From Streptomyces cyaneogriseus subsp. noncyanogenus (GTDB taxonomy: Bacteria > Actinomycetota > Actinomycetes > Streptomycetales > Streptomycetaceae): 64,000 nt of DNA. The stretch is taken from NCBI RefSeq assembly GCF_000931445.1, contig NZ_CP010849.1:1116001-1180000 (forward strand), written 5' to 3'. This document shows positions 53,843 through 60,759 of the stretch, piece by piece. The notes beneath the pieces are model-generated. The model made no database searches and was not told the origin of the DNA. It was given only the letters and a program-made list of their open reading frames with translations. The position numbers and the translations under genes were made by a program. Every line of letters begins with the position of its first letter. Position 1 is the first letter of the stretch.

Positions 53843-55171
53843 TCAGGGGGCGCCGTCCGGCGCGGTGGTCAGGCGCAGCCGGTCGAGTTCGGCCTGCGCG
53901 GAGTCGGCGACGATGGACCGGACCACCTCGGTGGCTCCGCCGCTGATGGCGAAGACGGCGGCCTGGGCGCGCAGTTCCTGGATGCCGCCGCGGGAGAAGC
54001 CGTGGGCGCCCTGGAGCTGGCCGCAGGTCTCCAGGACGCGGTTGACGGTGGTGCCGGCCGCCGCCTTGAGCGACGCCGCCGCGGCGGCGTCGTGGCCGTG
54101 CACCACGCGGTCGCGGAGCCGGTCGCACAGCGCCCGCAACTGCTGGACCTGGACGAGGCTTTCGGCGAAGAGCTGCCGGACGCTGTCCAGGTCCCAGAGC
54201 GTGCCGGTGCCGTGGGGCCTGCCGGTCAGCCACCGCAGGGTGGTGTCCAGGGCGGTGCGGCACAGGTCGACGCTCCACAGGGCGCCGGCGAGGCGTTCGG
54301 GGCCGATGTGCCGGATGAAGGCGGGGAAGCCCCGGCCGACGCGGCCGACGACCTGGGACCGCGCCAGGCGTACGCCGGCCAGGTCGACGTGGCCGGTGCC
54401 GGAGCCGTCGAAGAGGGCGGTGTCGGCGGGCCGTACCGTCACGCCGGGGGTGCCGGCCGGGACCAGGAACCAGGTGAAGTGGGTGAAGTGGGGGCCGGGC
54501 CGGTGCCGGGCGAGGACCAGCAGATGGTCGGCCGACGTGGCGTTGTTGATCCACCGTTTGGCGCCGTCGAGCACCACGTGGTCGTCCTCGATACGGGCTT
54601 CGGTGCGCAGGGAGGCCAGGTCGGAGCCCGCGGTGGTGTCGGTCGCCGCGAGGGCGGTCACCGCCCGTCCGGCGAGGGCTTCGCGGAGCGCGTCGGCGCA
54701 GGGGCCGGTGCCGGTGCCGGTGGCGAGCAGCGGCAGGGTGGTGGCGGCCTGGACGCACAGGGACATGGTGCTGCCGAATCCGAACCGCTCCCCGGCCACG
54801 GCCAGGACCAGGGCCAGCCGCTCGGGCACCACACCCCGCTCCACCCGCCCGTCCGGGTACATCCGGGCGATGAGGCCGGCGGCACCCAGGGCCGCCCAGA
54901 GGTCCCGCCCGGTGGCCCGGGGCGGCAGGGGGGAGAAGACGGCCCGGAGCTCCTCGGCCGTGTGCCCGGCCGTGTGCTCCGCCGTGCACTCGTCGGGGCG
55001 GGTGCCGGGGCCGTCGGCCACGGTGCCGCCGGGGCGGTGGGCGGCGGGGCGGCCGGCCGGGTGGCCGTCCGGCCGGGGTTCCGCGGGCCCGGCGGGTTCG
55101 GGGCCCGCGGGCGCGCCGGACGGGCGGCCGGGCTCGGCCGCGGCGGTGCGTTCCGGTGCCCGGTCAGACAA
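53843..55171 (-). CDS. acyl-CoA dehydrogenase family protein (second of pair)
   Basis: A 442-aa flavoprotein of the acyl-CoA dehydrogenase fold, with a long disordered Pro/Ala/Gly-rich N-terminus (about 70 residues). FAD/substrate segments include TALAATDTTAGSDLASLRTEA, GAKRWINNATSADHLLVLAR and the C-terminal GAHGFSRGGIQELRAQ with ISGGATEVVRSIVA. A TTG start at 55171 is chosen because GGGAGGT lies 6 bases upstream; it overlaps the previous stop by 8 bp. In this setting it probably oxidises a carrier-bound aminoacyl unit, as in pyrrole-forming pathways. Confidence 0.9.
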   Translation of the reverse strand: MSDRAPERTAAAEPGRPSGAPAGPEPAGPAEPRPDGHPAGRPAAHRPGGTVADGPGTRPDECTAEHTAGHTAEELRAVFSPLPPRATGRDLWAALGAAGLIARMYPDGRVERGVVPERLALVLAVAGERFGFGSTMSLCVQAATTLPLLATGTGTGPCADALREALAGRAVTALAATDTTAGSDLASLRTEARIEDDHVVLDGAKRWINNATSADHLLVLARHRPGPHFTHFTWFLVPAGTPGVTVRPADTALFDGSGTGHVDLAGVRLARSQVVGRVGRGFPAFIRHIGPERLAGALWSVDLCRTALDTTLRWLTGRPHGTGTLWDLDSVRQLFAESLVQVQQLRALCDRLRDRVVHGHDAAAAASLKAAAGTTVNRVLETCGQLQGAHGFSRGGIQELRAQAAVFAISGGATEVVRSIVADSAQAELDRLRLTTAPDGAP

Positions 55172-56354
55172 GGCGCACCTCCCGGTCGAGCAGGGTCAGC
55201 CGGCCGTCCGCCAGGTGCAGCCGGTCGTTGTGGTAGTTCAGGGCCGCCGAACGCAGGTCGCGCAGGGTCTGTTCGAGCCGGGTCGGCGAGTCCTTGAGGT
55301 AGCCGTGCTGGAGGCCGACCGCGTCGATCAGATCGTCCACGGCGGCGCGGCACTGCTCGGAGGCGCTCAGTTTGAGGCCGTTGAGCAGGAGCTGGGCGGA
55401 GGGTGCGGTGAGGTCGGGGGTGGTCTCCACCGTCCGCAGGGTGTGCCGGAGCTGGGCGTGGACCGCGTCCAGGCGCTGGCGGGCCCGGGAGAGCCGGGTG
55501 AGGAGCAGTTCGGAGCCGACGTCGAAGCGTTTGCGTCCCTGCGGGCTGCGGATGAGGTGCAGGACGCGGGAGAGGGCACCGGCGGCGGCCCCGAGCCAGG
55601 CGGCCGACCAGCCCAGATGCGCGTAGGGGACGAGGACCCGGTCGGCGATGGTGCGGAAGGGCACGCCGGGGGCGAGGATCTGGTGCGCCGGCACGGTGCC
55701 GGTGAGCTTCAGCGGCGCGCTGCGGGTGGCGCGCATTCCCATGGGCTGCCAGTCTCCGGCCGGTTCGGCCAGGAGCTGTTCGCGCGCCGCGTACACCAGG
55801 GCGACGTCCCGGTCGGTCGTGGCCTGCGCGTTCTTCATGGTGATGAGGAAGCCGTCGGCCTGTTCGCCGCCGGTGACGACCGGGGCGAAGCGGTCGACGA
55901 CGAGGTCGGCGCCCTCTTCGCGCAGGGCGGCGCGGGCGCTGTAGACATGGCCTCCCTTGCCGCTCTCGGTGCTGACGGAGGCCAGGTAGTGGCGGCCCTC
56001 GCCGAGCACCGGCAGCAGGCGGGAGCGCAGCGGTCCGGCGGCGAACTCCACGACGGCGGCGGCCTGCTGGCAGTGCATGGTGAAGATCAGGGCGATCGAC
56101 ATGTCGCACCGGCCGAGGGCGAGGCCCGCGTCGACGACATCGCGCAGGGTTCCGCCCATGCCGTTGTGGGCGCGGGGCACGACCAGCCCGAGCAGCCCTT
56201 CGGCGCGCATCGCGTCGAGGGCGTCGACGGGGAAGGCGGCGTCGCGGTCGGCGGTGGCCAGATGCTGCTCGGCCACCCGGGTGACGCGGGCGAGCGCGTC
56301 GGTGAGGCCGGGCCGCTCACCGTCGGCCGGGCCGCCGGGGGCGGGTGCGGTCAC
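55164..56354 (-). CDS. acyl-CoA dehydrogenase family protein (first of pair)
   Basis: A 396-aa acyl-CoA dehydrogenase-like flavoprotein, clearly different in sequence from its neighbour. It has FPVDALDAMRAEGLLGLVVP, the helical N-domain IALIFTMHCQQAAAVVEFA, the beta-domain VSTESGKGGHVYSARA and a C-terminus GLQHGYLKDSPTRLEQTLRD. The sequence in the flavin-binding GG loops departs from the textbook family, so it may be a specialised carrier-dependent dehydrogenase or monooxygenase-like homologue. GTG overlaps the stop of the carrier gene by 4 bp. Confidence 0.88.
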   Translation of the reverse strand: MTAPAPGGPADGERPGLTDALARVTRVAEQHLATADRDAAFPVDALDAMRAEGLLGLVVPRAHNGMGGTLRDVVDAGLALGRCDMSIALIFTMHCQQAAAVVEFAAGPLRSRLLPVLGEGRHYLASVSTESGKGGHVYSARAALREEGADLVVDRFAPVVTGGEQADGFLITMKNAQATTDRDVALVYAAREQLLAEPAGDWQPMGMRATRSAPLKLTGTVPAHQILAPGVPFRTIADRVLVPYAHLGWSAAWLGAAAGALSRVLHLIRSPQGRKRFDVGSELLLTRLSRARQRLDAVHAQLRHTLRTVETTPDLTAPSAQLLLNGLKLSASEQCRAAVDDLIDAVGLQHGYLKDSPTRLEQTLRDLRSAALNYHNDRLHLADGRLTLLDREVRLV

Positions 56355-56602
56355 GGGGCCACCGACCCTTGCGGGAGCTGGGCGGTGACGGCCCGCCAGA
56401 GGTTGCCCGGGGTGGCGAAGGTGGTCTCGTTGAGGTCGCTGTCCGGCAGGGTGATGTCGTACGCCTCCTCGACGCCGAACAGCAATTCGATGGAGCGCAT
56501 GGAGTCCATGCCGAGGTCGCGCAGGCTGGTGTCGGCGGTGATCTCGGTGGTGGTCTCTACTCTGAGCTGCCGGCGCAGAAGGTCGATGAAGGCGCTGTCC
56601 AC
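56351..56602 (-). CDS. free-standing acyl/peptidyl carrier protein
   Basis: An 83-aa carrier protein. The phosphopantetheine attachment site is DLGMDSMRSIELLFGVEEAY with Ser34. The four-helix pattern and acidic character match ACP/PCP proteins. GTG at 56602 has GAGGAG upstream. It directly precedes the two acyl-CoA dehydrogenase genes, implying that they act on an acyl group held by this carrier. Confidence 0.94.
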   Translation of the reverse strand: MDSAFIDLLRRQLRVETTTEITADTSLRDLGMDSMRSIELLFGVEEAYDITLPDSDLNETTFATPGNLWRAVTAQLPQGSVAP

Positions 56603-56623
56603 AGCGGGCTCCTCTCTGGTGGT

Positions 56624-56691
56624 TCGGCGGGCGGGTCGGGCAGCGCCCTCCGGGGCGTCGGCGGGCGGGTCGGGCAGCGCCCCCCGGGGCC
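56624..56691. repeat. 34-bp tandem duplication
   Basis: Two adjacent 34-bp copies (56624-56657 and 56658-56691, starting TCGGCGGGCGGGTCGGGCAG) differ at two bases. They lie in the 121-bp gap between the BtrH-like and carrier genes, the only sizeable gap inside transcript group B apart from 54 bp before the carbamoyltransferase gene. Confidence 0.8.
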
Positions 56692-56723
56692 CCGGCGGGC
56701 GCCCCGGTGTCGCGCTCAAGGGG

Positions 56724-57920
56724 TCAGCGGGTGCTGCGGGCCCCGCGGACGACGCGGCACAGCCCCTCGACGCTCCGCAGGTTCTCCGGGAGAAGGTCGT
56801 CGGAGTCGCACTCGATGCCGAGCCGGGCTTCGAGGCGGTCGATGATGTCGACCATGCGGAAGGAGGAGAACCCCTCGACGGTGCGCAGGTCGGTGTCGGC
56901 GCGCAGCGCGCCCGGGTCACCGCCGAGCACGGCGGCGACCACCTCGGCGACCTGGTCGCGTACGCCGTCGGGGGCGCCGTCGGCCGTGTCGCCCCGGCCG
57001 GGGTGCGCCGCCGCCGGGGTGAGCTCCGTGTCCCGGAAGACTCCGCGGTCGGCGTCGAGGAGTCCCGCCAGCCGTTCCACCAGGCCGGGTGGTTCGGGGC
57101 GGCCGCGGGCGACCCGGCGGTAGGCCACGTACGTGTGGGTGACCAACTGGTTCCACAGCTCCAGATGGCGGGCCGTCTCCTCGTCCGGCGCTCCGCCGGC
57201 GACGAACCGCGCGTGCAGGGTGCGCGACCGGGCGAGCAGCCAGGCGTCGCCGGTCAGCCGGTGCAGCACGGCCTCCCGGTCGCTGCCCCGGTCGAACGCG
57301 GCGAGGTACTCGTCCATCGGGGGGTGTTCCACCCGGAGCCGGGGGCGCTCGCCGGCGCCGGGCCGGGGCGCGACGCCGAACAGTTCGATGTCGCCGAGGA
57401 CGGTCAGTTCCTTCGCCGTCAGGGTCCAGGCACCGGGTCTGGCGGCCCCCCAGGAGGTGTCGTTGTCGTAGGCGTCCACCACCGTCCACCGGTCGCCGGA
57501 TCCTTCGGGCGCCAGGAGCAGGAAGCTGTGGTCCATGTGCCGCTGCCGGTGGTACGGCAGCCAGGGCATCTCGTAGGCGTCCGCGACGGCGTAGTACGGC
57601 GCCCCGGGCTCGACCGCGCCGGGGAGCCCGCTGCCGGTCACGGTGCCCCGTCCCGTGACACGCAGGTGCAAACATCGCTCCGCTTCGGCGAGTTGCTCGG
57701 CGAGCGGGGGGTCGACGGTGGGCAGCCCGTCCGCGCCCGGGTACCACCGGCTGCTCAGCTTGGAGCCGAGGTTCAGGTGGGTGCCCGGGCCGTGGAAGTG
57801 GTCGGCCAGCACGGCCAGGTTGGACTGCACGCAGTCCAGGAGGTCCGCCCGGACCCCGGACAGGGCCGGGAGCGGGTGTTCGGCGTCCGGGAGTCGATGG
57901 TCTTCGCTGTCGTGCTGCAC
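56724..57920 (-). CDS. BtrH-like acyltransferase fused to a carrier domain
   Basis: A 398-aa protein. Residues about 25-170 resemble the BtrH N-terminal domain (butirosin acyltransferase, papain-like fold), which moves an acyl group from a carrier to an amine: C30 in DCVQSNLAVLADHF, H131 in RHMDHSFLLL and D149 in WTVVDAYDND form a likely triad. A helical middle part follows. Residues about 318-395 are a carrier domain with EGFSSFRMVDIIDRLEARLG (Ser353). GTG at 57920 has GGGGA upstream. It heads transcript group B. The fusion suggests the acyl donor is held in cis. Confidence 0.8.
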   Translation of the reverse strand: MQHDSEDHRLPDAEHPLPALSGVRADLLDCVQSNLAVLADHFHGPGTHLNLGSKLSSRWYPGADGLPTVDPPLAEQLAEAERCLHLRVTGRGTVTGSGLPGAVEPGAPYYAVADAYEMPWLPYHRQRHMDHSFLLLAPEGSGDRWTVVDAYDNDTSWGAARPGAWTLTAKELTVLGDIELFGVAPRPGAGERPRLRVEHPPMDEYLAAFDRGSDREAVLHRLTGDAWLLARSRTLHARFVAGGAPDEETARHLELWNQLVTHTYVAYRRVARGRPEPPGLVERLAGLLDADRGVFRDTELTPAAAHPGRGDTADGAPDGVRDQVAEVVAAVLGGDPGALRADTDLRTVEGFSSFRMVDIIDRLEARLGIECDSDDLLPENLRSVEGLCRVVRGARSTR

Positions 57921-58291
57921 ACATCCCCCATCGGGTCGGCCGGAAAACGGCCGGTCGACATCGGTTCGGCGGGCCGCGGGGCAGCCTTCTCGGCCCGCTC
58001 GCTCCTGCGCGCCTGTCTGCCTCTCGCCCTGTTCAGGGCCGCTGTCGGGAAGCGGTCTCCGCCTACGACACAGCGCACACTTTCCATCATGCGAAATATT
58101 TCATCCGCATTGCAGTATTACGCTAGCCACGCCCCGGCGGTCGGGACAATGCGCAGTGACCCAGATCACTCTCTTCAACTGACGCACCCGGAAAGCCGGT
58201 TGACGCCCCCGGAGCACCGCACTTACAGTCGAGCAACTTTTCACACTCCGAACAATTGCTTCCGCAATACGGAAATACGCCAGGGGGCGCC
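57921..58291. other. divergent promoter region of group B and the plus-strand biosynthetic genes
   Basis: 371 bp without a gene, notably AT-richer than its surroundings in 58080-58290. It contains GAAATATTTC (58093-58102, a perfect palindrome) and TTCCG-CAATA-CGGAA (58260-58274), which lies 18-32 bp before the plus-strand start. Promoters for both directions should lie here; these palindromes are the best operator candidates in the cluster. Confidence 0.55.
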
Positions 58292-58996
58292 ATGCAGGAC
58301 CTCGGGGCACTGGGACCGATCACCGCGTCCACGGACCGGTTCGTCGCCACGGTCACCTCCCTCACCGACTCCCAGGTCGCCGGAGACACGCTGGTTCCGC
58401 CGTGGACCCGCGGCCATGTGATCACCCACGTCGCACGGGCCGCGGACAGCCTCTGCCGGCTGCTCACCTGGGCCCGCACCGGCGTGGAGACGCCGCAGTA
58501 CGCGAGCATGCAGGCCCGTGCCGCGGAGATCGAGGCGGGGGCCGGACGGCCGGTCGCCGACCTCGTCGCCGACGTCCGCGACACCGCCGCCCGCTTCGAG
58601 GAGGCGTTGCGCGCGCTGCCCCCGGCGGCCTGGCGCGCCGAGGTGCGGATGCGCACCGGCGAGCTGCGCACACCGGCGACCCTGGTCCCCACCCGGCTGC
58701 GCGAACTGGAGATCCACCACGCCGACCTGGACGCCGGCTACCGCTTCCGCGACATACCGGCCGACGCCGCCCGCTGGATCATCGACGACATCGTCGAGGC
58801 GCTCGCCCGGCGCCGCGACACCCCGCCGCTGCGCCTGGAGGCGACCGACACCGGCCTCGTCCACGTCCTGGGCACCGGCGGCCCCACGGTCGGCGGAGCC
58901 CAGGCCGACCTCCTCGCCTGGCTCAGCGGCCGCTCCCCCGGCACGGGTCTGACCGCCTCCACCGGCGAGGTCCCCCCGGCGCCGTTCTGGATCTGA
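58292..58996 (+). CDS. maleylpyruvate isomerase/mycothiol-dependent (DinB-like) family protein
   Basis: A 234-aa protein of the mycothiol-dependent maleylpyruvate isomerase N-domain family. The metal ligands are all visible: WTRGHVITHVARAADSL (His) and LRELEIHHADLDAGY (Glu and His). Such enzymes use mycothiol for isomerisation, transfer or detoxification. It has AGGGGG upstream of the ATG and is the first of three co-directional cluster genes. It could form a mycothiol adduct, protect the host or modify the product. Confidence 0.87.
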   Translation: MQDLGALGPITASTDRFVATVTSLTDSQVAGDTLVPPWTRGHVITHVARAADSLCRLLTWARTGVETPQYASMQARAAEIEAGAGRPVADLVADVRDTAARFEEALRALPPAAWRAEVRMRTGELRTPATLVPTRLRELEIHHADLDAGYRFRDIPADAARWIIDDIVEALARRRDTPPLRLEATDTGLVHVLGTGGPTVGGAQADLLAWLSGRSPGTGLTASTGEVPPAPFWI

Positions 58997-59055
58997 ACGG
59001 CGCCCCGCGCCCCCGTCCCCCGTGCTCCCGCCCGCCCCGCACCACGAGAGGACCG

Positions 59056-60654
59056 ATGACCGGCATGGTTGCCGCCCATGAGGACGCCCCGCCCCGCCAG
59101 GCCCGTCTGCTGCACGAGTTCCTGCTGGCGGGAGCCTCGCTGGTACCCGACCGGACCGCCGTACTGGAGGTGGCGGAGGGCGGCGGGCCGCAGGCGGTCG
59201 GCTACCGGGAACTGGAGCGGCGCGTCGACGCCTTCGCGGACCTGCTCGCCCCGCTCGGGCTCGACGTCGGCGACCGCGTCATGCTGGAGGCCGACACCTC
59301 CGCGCACGCCATCGCCCTGCTGCTCGCCTGCTCCCGGCTCGGCCTGGCCTTCGTGCCCGTCAGCCCGGAGACCCCGGTCCGGCGCGTCGAGGCCATCGCG
59401 GAACTCGCCGAGCCCGCCCTGTTCCTGACCACGGCCCCCATCTGCCGGATCCAGGCCCCGGCGGGGATGGGCACCGGCCGGTTCGGCCCCGCCGGGATCG
59501 AGTTGTGGACCCGGCCGCGCGACCGGGTCCGGCACCGGCGCGCGGTCGTCGAGACCGACCCCGCCTACATCATCTTCACCTCCGGCACCACGGGACGGCC
59601 CAAGGGCGTCGTCATGACGCAGCGCGGCATCGTCTCCTACTTCCGCATGCTCATCGCGGACAGCGACATCGCCCCGGGCGAGCGGGTCGCCACCACCGCC
59701 CCCCTCCAGTTCGACCTGTCCCTGTTCGACGTCGGCATGGCGCTGGGCAGCCTCGCGTGCTGCGTACCGGTCCCGCGCGCGCTGCTGCGCTGGCCGCGCC
59801 GCTTCCTGCGGTTCCTGGAGGAGACCGGGGTCACCCAGGTCAACGGCGTCCCGTCGATCTGGCGGCAGGTGCTGCGGCACGAGCCCGACCGGCTCGCCGC
59901 CCTCACCGCCCTGCGCGCGATCCTCTTCTCCGGCGAGGAGTTCCCGCTCCCCGAACTGCGCCGGCTGCGCGAACTGCGGCCCGGCATCCGGGTGCTGAAC
60001 AGCTTCGGGCACACCGAGTGCATGTCGTGCTCGCTGACCGAGGTGCCCGACCCGCTGCCGCCCGAGACCGTACGGCTGTCCATCGGCACCCCCCATCCCG
60101 GCTCCGAGGGCATGCTCGTCGACCCGGCCGGCCGGCCGATCGAGGAGGCCGGCGTCACCGGGGAGCTCTATCTCCGCTCGCCGGCCATGTTCGCCGGCTA
60201 CTGGGGCGATCCGGAGGCGACGGCGGCGGCCCAGGTGCCCGACCCGCTCAACCCCCGCTCGGGCCAGCCCGTCTTCCGCACCGGGGACCTCGCCTACCGG
60301 GGGCCCGCGGGCGAGCTGTACTACTGCGGGCGCACCGACTCGCAGGTGCAGATCCGCGGCAACCGGGTGGAGCTCGGCGAGGTCGAGGCCCGGATCGAGG
60401 AGCACCCCGACGTGGCCGCCGCGACGGCGCTCGTCCTGCCCGACGCGACCGGGGAGGAGGTCCTGTTCGCCTTCGTCACCGGCCGATCGGGCGAGGCGGA
60501 GATCGAGCCCCGCAAGATCCGCGCGTTCTGCGCCGAGTCCCTGCCCGCCTACATGATCCCCGAGGAGGTGCGGATCCTCGCGGAGATGCCGCTGACCCCG
60601 AACGGCAAGGTGGACCGCGCCGCCCTGCGCGAGCGGGCCCACCCGCACGACTGA
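59056..60654 (+). CDS. stand-alone adenylation enzyme / acyl-AMP ligase
   Basis: A 532-aa member of the ANL superfamily without a carrier. Motifs: A3 FTSGTTGRPKG, A5 NSFGHTECM, A7 YRGPAGELYYCGRTDSQ, A8 IRGNRVELGEVE and A10 PNGKVDR. The pocket by alignment reads DLFNLSSSCK, unlike common codes but with the amino-group Asp kept. It starts 59 bp after the isomerase-like gene (AGAGGA before the ATG) and is followed by the glutamine synthetase paralogue, suggesting the activated acid may be glutamate- or glutamine-related; this is a guess. Confidence 0.93.
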   Translation: MTGMVAAHEDAPPRQARLLHEFLLAGASLVPDRTAVLEVAEGGGPQAVGYRELERRVDAFADLLAPLGLDVGDRVMLEADTSAHAIALLLACSRLGLAFVPVSPETPVRRVEAIAELAEPALFLTTAPICRIQAPAGMGTGRFGPAGIELWTRPRDRVRHRRAVVETDPAYIIFTSGTTGRPKGVVMTQRGIVSYFRMLIADSDIAPGERVATTAPLQFDLSLFDVGMALGSLACCVPVPRALLRWPRRFLRFLEETGVTQVNGVPSIWRQVLRHEPDRLAALTALRAILFSGEEFPLPELRRLRELRPGIRVLNSFGHTECMSCSLTEVPDPLPPETVRLSIGTPHPGSEGMLVDPAGRPIEEAGVTGELYLRSPAMFAGYWGDPEATAAAQVPDPLNPRSGQPVFRTGDLAYRGPAGELYYCGRTDSQVQIRGNRVELGEVEARIEEHPDVAAATALVLPDATGEEVLFAFVTGRSGEAEIEPRKIRAFCAESLPAYMIPEEVRILAEMPLTPNGKVDRAALRERAHPHD

Positions 60655-60759
60655 TCCCCGGGCGCCGCGGTTCCGGCCCGGCCCCGTGGTCCCGTCCCGT
60701 ACGCCCCAGCCCCCGGACACCCCGGCTTCAGCCCGGACACCCAGCAAGGAGCACGCCAC

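Noticed and set aside
53568..58421. A 1617-codon plus-strand open frame across transcript group B
   Set aside because: It crosses the AT-rich divergent promoter and lies opposite five recognised genes; it is only a stop-free stretch.
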